Shown here piece after piece: positions 10,302 through 22,110 of a stretch of DNA of 64,000 nucleotides. The notes below the pieces were generated by a model. That model was not told where the DNA came from, made no database searches, and worked only from the letters and a program-made list of their open reading frames with translations. The stretch covers positions 65,891-129,890 of the forward strand of contig QANZ01043286.1 in the NCBI GenBank assembly GCA_003254925.1, in the 5' to 3' direction. Positions within the stretch are counted from its first letter, which is position 1. Every line of letters starts with the position of its first letter. The translations under genes were made by a program, and so were the position numbers. The DNA comes from Chamaecrista fasciculata. Taxonomy: Eukaryota; Streptophyta; Magnoliopsida; Fabales; Fabaceae.

Positions 10302-11353
10302 TTTTTTGGCCAACCTCTAATATTATAAAAAAAACAAGGCAAATCCAAGCAGTACAACAAAAAGTCACTAAAAGAAAAAATAGACAACACGCAACAAAGT
10401 ATAAACTAAATAGAAAAAGAGTAAACAACAACAAAAAGATAATAAAATCAACCAATGCCTCTTCTATCAACATCAACACCAAGAATATAATTCCCTTTAA
10501 TTGGGTTGGTGGTCCATTGACCCAAGCTGAGCAGCACAACCCTCGGATCGAAGCTTTAGCGAACCAATCAGTCGCCTTATTAGCCGACCTCGAAATCCAA
10601 CACAGTTGTAAAGAAGAGATCTATGCGGCCAAAGTTCTAACATCATTGAGCAAATTTACACAATGCAAATTTGGTAAATCTCCATCATGATTAAACCACG
10701 CCACCAAATTTTTACAATCAGATTCCACACAAACATTCTGAAGATTCAGATCAACAGAAACCTGTAATCCTTTCCTGAAAGCCAAAGATTCAACTCAATA
10801 AACAGAGTTAGTCTTCACCCGAGCATTGACCAACTCTAAAACATGACCACAATCATCACGAACAATCACACCAATTCCACCAACATCACATCCAGATTTC
10901 AAAGAGCCATCAATTGAGGAGAACACCAAACATCAACAGCCCTCATAGAACTATTCAAAGAATCATCCTATGAAGAGCCAAAATGCCACCCCAAACATTC
11001 TAAAATTCATTAATTAACTTGACAACTCTATTACCAACAATGATAGGATCAATTGTAGTCTTCTAAAAAGCAAAAGCACATCTACACTTCCAAATTTTCC
11101 AGCACATGATCATAATCAAAGCCAAAACATATTCATCAGCATTAGGACACATCACCAGTTGGCATAACCAAGCCTCCAAACGAGATACTTCACCATGATT
11201 AAACCTTATACCAAGAGGACAACAAAGTCAAGCTTGTCTAACCCAATCACAGTAAAGAAAAAGATGCTCAAGAGACTCTTCAACAACATCACCAAGGACA
11301 TAAAGAATTAGATGCACAATGCCTTTTCCTTAAATTCTCCTTGGTAGCAAGAG
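10302..11353 (-). mobile_element. 5'-truncated LINE remnant with 14-bp TSD
   Basis: Read on the minus strand, this matches the end of a plant L1-type LINE. Phrases such as SLEHLFLYCDWVRQA are typical of the zinc-binding domain after reverse transcriptase, followed by a broken RNase-H-like stretch and a short A-rich 3' tail ending near 10302. The perfect duplication AATTATACACACTT lies on both sides (10288-10301 and 11354-11367). Many stops interrupt the frame. Confidence 0.85.
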
Positions 11354-11367
11354 AATTATACACACTT

Positions 11368-11840
11368 GTCGGTGTGCATATCTAATCTAATCTAATATCT
11401 TTTAAATTACAAACGTAATAAAACAATATATTTTTGACACCTGTTTCTAAATTTAAAATTATTTAAAATATGCATTGTAAGAATAAACAAATTTTTTTGA
11501 TGAAATGGTAATTAACAATAATTTTGGATAACTATATGAATATCTTCAAAATAATAAATTTTTAGATTTTAAGACATTTTTTTTAAATAATGAAATAAAA
11601 AGATTAAACAAGTAGGAGAGCCAAAAGCCTTAGAAATGTAGAAATTGACTATTTGTTTTCTTTCTCCCCTAGTCTCAAGTCTGAATGGGGTATTCTCATA
11701 TTCTCTTCTATTCGGTAAGGAAGTTAAAAGGGTCAATGGCATTATGAACGACTCTCAGTTGAGACAGTTGAGGTGGTTGTTTGATGAGTGTAATTAGTTG
11801 AGAGTCTGCATTTTGTGTATTGCGTTTGACTTCATCGGCA
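11368..11840. other. AT-rich intergenic DNA
   Basis: No gene or element is recognisable. Confidence 0.4.
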
Positions 11841-11867
11841 GTATATATATATATATATATATATATA
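11841..11867. repeat. (TA)n microsatellite
   Basis: A run of alternating TA is followed by CTAGGGGCTTGGCGTGCCCG. The same junction recurs at 12173-12195, so the run belongs to a dispersed repeat. Confidence 0.8.
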
Positions 11868-12500
11868 CTAGGGGCTTGGCGTGCCCGTTAAAGTTAAAGA
11901 TTATATTAAATTTTTATATTGATAAAAGAGTAAGTTTGTGACCAATTCAAAAAATAATAAAATATTTAGGACCAATTTGAAATTACCTCATATGGGGAGA
12001 GTGAGTGGTGGCATTTTAAATTTTTAATTGTTTTTTGCATTTTTTTAATTCATTTAGTTTTTTAAAGAAGTGGGGAGAGTGAGTAGGAGAGAGAGTGAGT
12101 GATTTTTTTTTCTTTTTAATTGTTTAATTCACTATTTTTGACCAACCATAAGGGGTGGAGCCATATAATATAAGATATATATATATATATATATACTAGG
12201 AGCTTTGCGTGCCCGTTATAAATAAGGGACAAAATTGTTAATTTAGTAAAGAAAGAGAGATCAAATAGTAAATTTTTTCTTATTTTTAATTTCATAGACT
12301 ATAGTTTTAAACATGGACGACCAGAAAGGGATGGAGCCATATAATATAAGATGTAGAATAAATAAGGGACTAAATTGTTAATTTAGTAAAGAAAGAGAGA
12401 CTAAATTGTAAATTTTCTCTTATTTTTAATTTCATAGACTATAGTTTTAAACATGGACGACCAGAAAGGGGTGGAGTCATATAATATAAGATATATATAT
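11868..12500. repeat. Dispersed repeat family with an internal tandem duplication
   Basis: Two copies begin ACTAGG(G/A)GCTT(G/T)GCGTGCCCGTT (about 11868 and 12196), each after a TA run. Within the second, a unit of about 150 bp (AATAAGGGAC to ATATAATATAAGAT) is repeated in tandem at 12220-12355 and 12358-12490. The family is not identified and is non-coding. Confidence 0.6.
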
Positions 12501-13440
12501 ATGAAAGCATGCGTTTAATTTTTGTTTTTATTTTTTGCTCGACGCATGCGTTTAATTTATTGTGTTTGGATTTGGGGTTTAATTATTGCAAAATTCATGA
12601 AGATGCAGTATTGATTGGAAACTATCTATTCAACAATGTCGTTGTGGAGTGTGATTGGGAATGAAAATCCATGGGAGATTTGGGAGCAATATAGAGATTA
12701 TTGTGTTGGATAAATTATTGCAGCAATGGCGGATTCTTGCATGCATTCTCCTATAATGTTTGTTTCTGATTGTGATTCATACTCAGGTATTTTCGTAATT
12801 GGACTCTCATCATCACAATTTCACAACTCATTTAACATTTTGTCTTTTTGTATTTTCGATTTCAAGGGTTCCGCTATTCTTTGTTGTGACCTTGCAATAA
12901 GAATCTTCAGTGATATATTACTATGAATGTTATCTTGTTGTTGCAATTTTCTTCCTGTTATACTTATCTCACATTTGCCTCTAATTTTGGTTATAACATG
13001 AAATTACAAATGGTGGTTTTCTTTTGATGGGTGGTGTTGGTTGCTCCATTTTCTGTACATGTGAAGGATGCAAGAATTATGCATATGGTAGAAAGAATGG
13101 TAATTATACATACAAGATTCCAAATGTCAGTATCTCGGATGGTAATGACTTTCCTTTTTCGTTTGCAATGGTCATCTACTTCTGATTCTGGTTTTTCGTT
13201 TTTTCTTTTTCCTTTCCTACAAATTCTGTGATCAATTACCATAATCCCCCTTTTTTCTTCTTTTCCTTTTTCGAATGGGGTTTTGTCTTTTTGTACTGAT
13301 AAATCCTTGATGTCAACGGTTGTGACCTTGTGATAATAATCTTCAGTGATTTTGGATTTTGGATTTTCTCAGGAGTGTGTGAGCGCACTGAACTGAAGGA
13401 ACGGTTTTCCATTGTGGCTTTTGGATTTTCCATTGTACCT
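12501..13440 (+). other. Possible upstream part of a decayed gene
   Basis: An open stretch starts at 12726 (MADSCMHSPIMFVSDCDSYS) and the surrounding DNA has exon/intron-like composition, but no domain is recognisable. GAAAGCATGCGTTTAATTT occurs here (12503) and again at 15534, suggesting an internal duplication. Confidence 0.3.
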
Positions 13441-13453
13441 AAAATCATGAAGA

Positions 13454-14183
13454 TTGTTTGATCAGATTGTTGAATCCTTAAACCCATTGCTTTCGTCCCC
13501 TCTGAATCCCTTGATTTTACGAGACACAAGTCACTCCATTCGCTGTGATCTTCTGGCGCAATTGATATCTAGCTATACGCCTAATAATTCGCGTGCTGGT
13601 TATGGTTACGTGAATGGGGTTAAAATTCTGTTGAACAGGGCTGAGTTACTGAGAAAAATAAAGTGATGATGATGGAGAATCGATTGCTTTTGTTGATAAA
13701 TTGATGTCTGTTTGGATGCTTTTGCGTGAGGATGGATGTGTTATGCCTCCTGAGGTTTTGACTTGTACTAAGTTGATAATGGGAGGGCACTTGGAGAACA
13801 TTGATTGGGCGGGACTATTAGTATGTAAAATGGAAGACTCACGTTTGGAAAATTGTTACTTTGCATCACATTTGCAGCTTTTGATTAAGACACAGCATGA
13901 GGATTTCCTGAGACAAGATTTCTATAAGGTGGATTCGGATTCGGATTCGGAGGAGCATAGTAGTGAATTGTGTTTGGAGCAAAGTGATATCAGGTTATGG
14001 ATTTTGAGGAGTTTAAGGAAGAATAAGCTGATCAGTTATGGCCTTTTTATGAAGTTGAGAGATGTGTATTTTGCTAACAACGTGGAGGGGCTTCTTATGG
14101 GTGAAGGGGTTCTTTATGCTCTTCAAATAAATCATAGGTATATGACTCTTCCAAATTCAACTACGATTACTGTGTTGTTTTAG
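13454..14183 (+). pseudogene. Unrecognised plant gene fragment with a frameshift
   Basis: Two consecutive open stretches form one protein-like text: 13454-13666 (FDQIVESLNPLLSSPLNPL...) and 13665-14183 (DDDGESIAFVDKLMSVWMLL..., then YFASHLQLLIKTQHEDFLRQ). They are in different frames and abut near 13665, which indicates a one-base frameshift rather than an intron. The second part has an acidic serine run (DSDSDSEEHSSE). I do not recognise the family. It could be the 5' part of the broken CXC gene downstream or an unrelated remnant. Confidence 0.5.
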
Positions 14184-15869
14184 TTAGTACAAATATCATT
14201 AAAATTGTAAATATTATAGTTGTACTATACACATATATTTCTTTCTCAACATTATGAATCAAAATTTTAATTTAACAGTAAGGAAGCTAGCCTTGTTTCA
14301 TGAGTTAGACGTTGAGTTTTTTTTTCCCAAATCAATCGGTTTTGTTTGTGTCAGTGAGCTTTGATTTAACAGTGAAGAACCAGAGTCAACTGAGATTATT
14401 TGTGTCTATATATATAATTCTATATATATATATATATGAAACTGAGAATTCTTGGATGGTAACGACTTGCTGCGTCTTCAGAATCTTCTTCACAAACAAA
14501 CCTTTTGTTGATTAAGTAGTATTTGACCAAAAAAAAGTGTCAAGTAAGCTTTTTTTTTCTTTTATTTTTTTCCCAATCAGTCATTCTTTGTAGCATTTAT
14601 ATATCTAATCCTCAATTTTCATGCAGACCCTCTTCCCTGGTTTCTGTTGGCTATTAGATATATTTTCATTCAATAGTGAAAGAAGCTACCATAATGGATG
14701 GAGAAGCTGCAGGAGAGGAAATTGAGATTGAAAGAATTCCAACTCGAGTGATCCAATCTAGGTCAAAACACTTGGTTCCTGTTGTTGACTATCTCCAGAC
14801 CCCAAAAATCCGACAAACAAGGTTTGATGACAAATTTAGTAATTGCATAGTTCTAAAGATTTACCTTTATCGGGTTTCTGCATCCTGTTATTGTTCTTAA
14901 TGACAGTAATTCAATTTTATAATAAGGGCTGAGCAATAACAAAACTTATCATACTTCTCCTCCAGGACTTCAGCTCTGGATGACAAGATAACTGAAAAAC
15001 TGTTGCATCAGAGTACTGGAATTTCTGAAAATAGCAGGATTTCAGCGACGAGTATTTTGGGCTCTCTTGCTTTTATGATAGGTTCTGGTGGTGCAGTTGC
15101 TGAATTTGACAATGGTATTCAAGGAGCTGAGAGGGATGACCATCTGGTTCCAGCAAAAACAAAAAGCTTTGTAAATAGTAGTATCAACCCCAAGCCAAAT
15201 CATGGGTTTCTGAATGTAAATAATAGAAGAGAGCACTTAAGCAGGGAGGGTCAACTCATGTTTGTAAATAGTGACAGGGAAGGCCTGCAAATGGAGAATC
15301 ACATTGAAGACTAATGGTAACAAGTATATCTAATGGTAAGTTTATGGAGATAATCTAATTGGTTGTTTAACCACTGTCCATAAGTTACTAGTTAGTGATT
15401 TCTTTTTTTGAAAACTGAAAAAGAAAAGTGAAAATAGAAGCTAACTTTGTTAATTTTTATATATATATATATGTGGAAGGGCGTAGAAGGCAATAAGGTG
15501 GGTTCTTGCATTTGATTAGTAAAGCAAGAGATGAAAGCATGCGTTTAATTTATTGCTCTTTTTTAATTGTTCTTGATTGTTGTAGTCATGGTGAATTACA
15601 TATATTGTTGCTCCAGTGGCTTAATTATACTAGTTTATACTTCATTCCTAGGGATAATCATTTGGAGAATATTGTATCTTCTAAATATGAGAGTCAAATG
15701 AATTCAAGTGAATATCATTCAAGTAATCTTGAAGTGCATCTTCCTCCAAATTCAGCTCATACTAATTGCCAAACATGTCAATATTTAATTATAAGGTTTT
15801 CCTTAGCCTAATGTTGATGTGTTGGGTTTTCAAGACTAAGTTGGAGACAACTGGAGAAGGTGAAAACCT
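14184..15869 (+). other. Exon-like debris between two gene fragments
   Basis: Short open stretches lie at 14676-14830 (GEAAGEEIEIERIPTRVIQS) and 15003-15314 (GISENSRISATSILGSLAFM). The second is preceded by a plausible acceptor. They may be exons of the same decayed gene as the CXC motifs that follow, but there is no domain to prove it. A TA-type microsatellite lies near 15457. Confidence 0.3.
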
Positions 15870-15872
15870 TTC

Positions 15873-16225
15873 AAAGGCTGTAAGTGTATGAAAACAAAGT
15901 GCATGTAATATGAATTGTACCAAAATGCATCTAATAATTGACCCCTCATTTTTTTTTTGTTTCCTATTATAGTCATTGTGATTGCTTTAAAGAGAGTTAC
16001 TACTGCTCAGAATTGTGCTCGTGCCAGGGTTGTCACAACCAATAAAATTATGAAGTTGAAGTGATAGTTGCACTTACTCAAATTTTGTCTCACAATCCTT
16101 CTGCATTTTCCCCGAAGTTCATTGCAAGTCTGGACCCTAACAAAACTCCTGCTTTAGCTAGACACAGTAAAGGATGCAACTGCAAGAGATCTGGCTGCAA
16201 TAAGCGATATTGTGAATGTTATAAG
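15873..16225 (+). pseudogene. Tesmin/TSO1-like (CPP family) CXC-domain remnant
   Basis: Cysteine spacing marks the two CXC halves of plant CPP/TSO1 DNA-binding proteins. Exon 15873-15904 reads KGCKCMKTKC. After a GT...AG intron, 15973 onward reads HCDCFKESYYCSELCSCQGC. The linker carries SHNPSAFSPKF, matching the family's RNPxAFxPK signature, then NKTPALARHSKGCNCKRSGC and NKRYCECYK up to a splice-donor GT at 16226. An in-frame TAA follows HNQ in the linker, and the exon that should complete the second CXC half was not found. TSO1-like proteins are nuclear regulators of cell division and flower development; this copy looks dead. Confidence 0.75.
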
Positions 16226-16781
16226 GTTTTGTATATATACTTGTGTCATTTATATTTCTAGATTCTACTATAATATCAACTATATTAACAAACCATGGTA
16301 TATAGTATGTGTATATACTAAATCTTCGTCCTCTTTGGTATATACACATACTATATCGTTTAGTTAACTAAATGTGTCTTTTGGGCTAATCTTGTTTGCA
16401 ATATGATAGATAGATAGCGGATTTCTCATGTGTTAGTATTTTAAATTTCAAGAGTCCCCTTTTTTTAACTATGTGAACAATTCCAATTAAGTCTGTCAAC
16501 AATTTATCTCCAATTTATCTACAATTAGTATGTCTTTTTAGTATAATTTTGCCCCTGTTGAGTTTTTTTCAGAAATGGTTGGCAATGCTTTTGTGGATCA
16601 GTATTACTCTATTCTTCATCTAATTTTACTAATATATTCAGTTGAGTTATCATTCAAATCCGATAAAATCACCGGTCTTTAGTCTAAGCACATATTCTAT
16701 TTAGAATTTCATATTACATTTTGTATATTGACTTACATATTGATAATTTGATTTTTTTTTTTGTACTTTTTTATTTTGCAG
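16226..16781. other. AT-rich, intron-like DNA
   Basis: Nothing coding is recognisable between the CXC remnant and the NAC scrap. A small inverted pair (GTATATAGTATGTGTATATAC and its complement) lies near 16299-16355. Confidence 0.35.
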
Positions 16782-16925
16782 TTGGATGCTTGGGTGGTAT
16801 GTAAAATATATAAGCATCCTAAAAAAAAGTGATGATGATGCTCAGCAAAACAATGATCAACATCAAGATCTTCAAGGGTTTGATCAAGATGCTCCAATTT
16901 TGCCCAAAAGTGTTTCAGTCTCACG
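16782..16925 (+). pseudogene. NAC-domain gene scrap
   Basis: After an acceptor (TATTTTGCAG) the frame reads LDAWVVCKIYKHPKK. This is the end of a NAC DNA-binding domain (consensus LDxWVLCRIYKK) found in plant transcription factors. A run of eight A then breaks the frame; the hydrophilic tail SDDDAQQNNDQHQDLQGFDQ continues in another frame. The rest of the domain is not seen upstream, so this is an exon fragment. Confidence 0.6.
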
Positions 16926-18626
16926 GTATAACATTGTAGAATCCATTCATTTTAACCTTATTCTCATTGCGATTATTATATTACTAAGATGATAACTTGA
17001 TTCTTGAAAAATTGAAATACACAGGTCTCCAAAAAGTTTAAACGGTATACTATTTAGTCCATCAAATAATCAAACAGTATACTATTTTGTCCATAAAAAT
17101 GACTAAACAGTATACCTTTTGGATCTTTCAAATACTAAACTTTGGATTTTAATTTTTCAAGGATCGGAATTGTCAACTCGATAATCTTTCGAAGATCAAA
17201 TTGTTAGTTTACTCATCATTCTTTATCATTCTCGGAAATCAGAGTTGATGAGTTGGATAGTATTTGGGACTATATATCATTTGATCAAGACTTGAAGGAC
17301 GAAGGAGGTACTACACCTAGCTACTTAAACTTTCTCATAATTTGATATACAATGTAAAAGTATCAACATTTATTTATTTTTGTATTATTCTGTAAATATT
17401 TTGTTGGAATAAATTTTGTATAAGGAACTATTGTATCTTTCTCTATGTGTATGGCATGTCCCCTTGAGTGCCTTTCAATTTGTAATTACTGGGTTCTTAC
17501 ATCGTCTCTTTAATTTATGCAGGTATGGTTCAATGTTAAGAAGGTGTTCACTAGTGTACTTCCTAATTCTGATATGTTTTTTTGGAAATCTTAGTCCTCT
17601 TCTACGAAGTTTCGATTTCGTTGATCTGTCAAGCAATTTTATTTTGGATTCTTTGTTCAATGTATCTCGAGATACTAACTTCTTCCAGAATGTGTCTAAT
17701 CAGAGGATTACATGAGAATGTGCATCCCCATAGGGAGCTCACATTTGGTAATTATGGTGCTTGGAGCAGTCTTGTACCTCTTGGTTTATCAAATCAAAGA
17801 GGTTCTTTACTGTAATTTCTTCAGTTCCAGCTTTCAGGTAATCAATTATGTTTTGGATTCCACATTGTCTACATTATGCACTTCACACAAGCTTGAGGAG
17901 CCAGATTTCTTTAACATTGTAGTTAGTTATTTTAGTAAGTACTGCATTCACAAGTATATAGTTTTTGTCTGTTTTCTGCATCTAGATGAGTTGAAGAAGC
18001 AGTTGTAAGCAATGATGGCATGGTTCTCGTATGCCCATTCAATTTCACCATCTTCAGTCATTAGCTTCAGGTCATCATATAATTATCAAATTTTGGTCAT
18101 GATTTGCATTATTTTTTTATATTGATATTACTGTGTTCTTAATATCTTGCACTCTTGTTTCTGTCAATACAGTGCCTACTCAGGCATTTTGCAATGGAAG
18201 GAGGCTATGAATATGATGGATTGTCAAGTCCAATATTCATTTCCAATACCTTTGATTCTCATGTTCTCTTATCAAACTCTTTGATATAATGATATCAATA
18301 AATATGTACTTCAAATTTTGTTTTTCGTTTATATCAGAATGAAAGTTTTTGCCTCATGATATGTCTAATGAGTTTGTTTTCTATTATTTGAAAAAAAAAA
18401 AAGAAACCTACGCGTTAAAAAACAGTAGCACGTTATTAATTGTACATTTAAATCTTTTTAGAGATTAGTTGTCAATTCGTTGATCTTTCAAGGATTAAAT
18501 TGTTAGTTTACTCTAAATAATTAAATCAATTATGTAAAAAACAGACAAAGATGAACAAATCTAATTTGTAAACAATGGAGGTAACTACCGTAAAAACTTA
18601 AGGCTCCTCTGAACCAATTTTGATTG
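16926..18626. other. Intergenic DNA with unassigned open stretches
   Basis: At 17030-17110 GTATACTATTT(A/T)GTCCAT recurs as a decayed repeat. Open stretches at 17416-17715 and 17712-18008 have no recognisable motif. They may be 3' debris of the neighbouring gene remnants. Confidence 0.3.
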
Positions 18627-20290
18627 TGTTGGGATATGGGTCCATCCTTTATGGATTGGATCCAGTCAAAGGTGATCAAATAATAATAATAATTATTATT
18701 ATTTATTGAGCTAATTAGTTAATTAATTAATGGATATAATGGGAAGTGGGTAGAGAGAATTGGGGAATATCTTTTAGAATATTTTTATTTAATATTTAGA
18801 AAAGATATCCTAAATGAGACCCCACAACTATAGCACAAACGTTAGTTTTTTTGCTTTCCCATGATCAGAACACAAAGGCACGTCTTTTCTCAAGAGGAGA
18901 AAAACTGATAAACGTGAGTGACTTCCTGAGACATCAAGTTTTCAATTTTTGAGAGTTCTGAGAATTCTGGTGGTGTCATCCTTTTTCTCTTTCGGTGCAT
19001 TTGTTGTGAGCAACGTGAGAACGTAGATCCATGTTCGAGATCGTGACTGGGTCTTCGTGTAGGTACTTGGTTTCGTTAATCTAGGTACACCCGAAATCTT
19101 ACAGTGGTATCAAAGCTGATGGTTTCGATGTTGTTTTCTATATGGTTGTCATATTTCGTTTCTTGTGTCATATGTATGGTTGCCATGGATATATGAACAT
19201 CGTATGTTTGCTATTTTTTTTGTTTTTCTTCTGTATGTTGCATTGTGCTCCCATGTATGTGTTAAAATTATAGAATCATGACAGTAATTCATGTGATTCT
19301 CAATACATATTGTGGGACGATTCATAGAGTAGTAATCGTTTTTAATTTTGTATATGTGTTGAATTTTCGAGTTCTGGAAAGTGCGTTTTCAGACTATGAA
19401 AATCATAGTTATTAGAATCCTACGATTCGCGATTCGAATCCTACGATTCGCGATTCGAATCCTACGATTCGATTCGGCATTAAAACGATACGTATCGTTG
19501 AGTGAATTCTTTGATACCCTGAATCGATGCGATACTCATTGGAATCCTACGATTCGCACCAGAATCGCGAATCAAACGATTCCGATGATTCAGAAGAGTA
19601 TAGTAAAACAAATGCTGTTTTTTATAAATAAGGATGATTACAAAAAAAAAATGTTAAAACACTAAAGCATGACAGCATAACATAATTTCAGAGTCAAAAG
19701 CTTATATGAGTTTAAAAAGAAAATGCCATTCAAATTCAAGATACTAGTGAACAAAACATTGGAGATGATAAAGGTGGTAATGAAGAGGAAGACGATGATG
19801 GAATAGTCATGTTAGATAAAGACAATGATGATATTAGTGATGGTAGTGATGTAAATCTAGATGAATAAGACTAGAAGATAATTAATTTTAACTTTGTTTT
19901 GTTAGTTATGAGTTATGAATTATGACTTATGAGTTCATTTTTATTATGATTTGTCATTTATGACTTGATGTGAGATTTATATAATTTTTTGTTATTGATA
20001 TAATATACTTCTGACTATTTTTCATTGTATCCCTGAATCCTACGATTCGATATGATTCACGATTCATGATTTAAAAATTAGTTTAACGATTCACAATTCG
20101 AATCCTGATTTGACAACTATGATGAAAATTATACCAATACGTAGAGCATGAAAAAATAAAAATTTTGACATAAAATTTGCGTGAAACGAAATTCGGATGA
20201 GAAAGTTATGGCTCTCCAAAGTTTGTGGGACGGATCTGATTTTCGTGCACAGTGTTAAAGGTTGAAGACAACCCCTACTGGCCGCCAGAC
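18627..20290 (+). mobile_element. LTR-retrotransposon fossil: one LTR, primer-binding site, truncated interior
   Basis: An LTR of about 477 bp starts TGTTGGGATATGGGTCC and ends CTTACA (18627-19103). It is followed by TGGTATCAAAGC (19105-19116), the tRNA-Met-type primer-binding site usual in Ty1/copia elements. Interior sequence continues to about 20290 and is interrupted by the hAT element at 19404-20121. No second LTR or pol gene is visible, so this is an old truncated copy. The copia assignment is inferred from LTR style and primer site only. Confidence 0.65.
19404..20121. mobile_element. Non-autonomous hAT element with 8-bp TSD
   Basis: The ends are CATAGTTATTAGAATCC and GGATT-like...TTTGACAACTATG, flanked by a perfect 8-bp duplication ATGAAAAT (19396-19403, 20122-20129). 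Subterminal regions carry many copies of CCTACGATTCG / CGATTC in both orientations. An acidic open stretch (NEEEDDDGIVMLDKDNDD) near 19770-19865 may be the last trace of a transposase C-terminus or of cargo. It is inserted into the LTR fossil above. Confidence 0.88.
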
Positions 20291-21218
20291 ACGGCCCTGG
20301 TTAGCAAAGAAGTCAAATTGCTTCATAAAAGTAATTTTAGGATCAATTTGAGAAATTATGAAAGCATCACCACCAGAAACAAATGAAATATTTATGATTT
20401 GACATTCGAGGGTATAATTTGACATTCGAGGAATTTGACATTTGACATATATATGTACATAATTTTGCCTTTTTCGCTCATGGGTCTTTTACTTGGTTTG
20501 TGCCTTTCGTTTTCTGTGCATAATTGAATTGGTAGCCTCTCTAAAACGAGGGAAATTGGTAGCCTCTCTAATGGGTTCATTTTCCACTCTCTTTATAATT
20601 TATATCATTTAATTTAATAACTTCATATATTAAATGATGCATTCAATTTTATGTAAAAACTTTGTTTAAGTTTAATAAACTAATCTTAAAAATAAGATGA
20701 TATCTCTCATTAATTTATTGAAAAAATTTAGTCAAAGGATAAATTAACCAAAATATAAAACATTGGGACGAAATTGACCACAAAAAAAAATTGAAGATGA
20801 AATTGACAGTTAGTGTGAAATTTAAAGACAAAATATACTTTTGCCTATTATAAATATAATAATAATAATATATTATTATTTAAATATATGTAAATAATAA
20901 ATTAAAAAATATAATCAAAATTTTTATTCTATATTTATATAATATCAATACTTTATATTTTACCTATATATATATATATTCCATATTNATGTTAATAAAT
21001 GATATTACTTTTATATATTAATATTTTGTATACATTTTAAAGGGTGGATAGGGAGAAAAAATTATATTTTATAATCAGTAAAATAAGATAATAAAAATCA
21101 TAATTTTAAATATTTGAGTAGTGGTCTAGGAGTATATTAATTTTTGAATAACTAATGAAATGAGTATTATTATAATATACTAAAATAGAGTTTATAGTGT
21201 AACTAAAATATTGTAGGC
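20291..21218. other. AT-rich intergenic DNA
   Basis: A fragment at about 20715-20850 (GTCAAAGGATAAATTAACC, GACGAAATTGACC) matches one arm of the foldback at 23535-23935. TTGACATTCGAGG is repeated near 20400. Otherwise I see nothing. Confidence 0.4.
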
Positions 21219-21408
21219 TAAAATCCTATTTTGGTCTCTTAGGCTTGTTAAAAGTTTTGCTTTGGTCATTCAACTTTCCTACACGTTTCACCGTTAGTTT
21301 CTCTCTACTTTCCATTTAATTTTTCTGTTAAATTAAAGAAAAAACTACTTTACATACCCCAAAAGTTTTATTGTTTTTCATTGAAATCCTTTCATTTTAT
21401 AATAGGTT
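21219..21408. repeat. Decayed MULE terminal repeat (GGCCAAAGTCC-like family)
   Basis: GGCTAAAATCCTATTTTGGTCT followed by CCATTTAATTTTTCTGTTAA and CCCCAAAAGTTTTATT parallels the left ends of the MULEs at 50319, 60386 and 62344. The F-box piece that follows lies where those elements hold cargo. The right end was not found. Confidence 0.5.
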
Positions 21409-21690
21409 CAAAACGTAAGCGTAGGCATTGGGGCTCCTTTATCGGACTTGGATTTTGCTCTCTCACCAATCGCTACAAGCTCCTACAAACTTTCTATCCA
21501 AAAGATAAAAAATGTGTGGATGCTGAAATATATTGCATAAAAACTGGAACTTGGAGAAGCATTGGGCATGCACCTGATGATCCTGTTGCTTTGCCTTTTA
21601 ATTCGCAATTGCATGATTCTCTTCATTGGCTTCCCATAGCAAGGAAAAGTAGTGCTCAATTTATTTGCCTTTCATTAGTACAATTCTTTC
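21409..21690 (+). pseudogene. F-box-associated (FBA) domain gene fragment
   Basis: The frame reads IGLGFCSLTNRYKLLQTFYP, then CVDAEIYCIKTGTWRSIGHA and NSQLHDSLHWLPIA. This fits the GFGxDxxTxxYK, AExYSLxTxSWR and xxGxLHWL signatures of the C-terminal domain of plant F-box proteins (substrate-recognition subunits of SCF ubiquitin ligases). The F-box itself is missing, and the frame runs into scrambled repeat DNA at about 21690. Confidence 0.7.
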
Positions 21691-22110
21691 ATAAAAGAAC
21701 ATCAGAGTTCATATATGACAGAATAAACCATCATCATGCTATATGGTTTATTTATATGAACTCTGATGTTCTTTCATATAGCATGCTGATATATTGTAGA
21801 ACATCAGAGTTCATATATGAAAGAACATCATCAATTCTGTCATAGAACATCAACAGAACGATGTTCTTTCATTCTGATGAAAATAAGTTTATTTATGTGT
21901 TATGTTCTCACCAAGTCAGCATTCTATATGCTGACAGAATAAACCATATAGCATGACAGAATTGATGATCTTCGCTTATGAAAGAACATCAGAGTTCATA
22001 TAAATAAACCATATAGCATGCTGACTTGATGTTTTACAATATATCAAGCATGCTATATGGTTTCCTTGGTGTCTACTATAAAGTTCTTTAATACAGCCAT
22101 AACACATAAA
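21690..22110. repeat. Cluster of scrambled inverted and direct repeats
   Basis: Two words dominate: AGAACATCAGAGTTCATAT and AACCATATAGCATGCTGA. Each occurs several times in both orientations. One hairpin is formed by about 21692-21730 and 21735-21771, with further copies near 21797, 21983 and 22040. AATTGATGATCTTCG-like and ACATAAATAAACTTATTT words are also mirrored. It is not a simple terminal-repeat element. Confidence 0.75.

Noticed and set aside
10285-10539. Hydrophobic 84-codon frame
   Set aside because: It lies in the A-rich 3' end of the LINE remnant and is a composition artefact.
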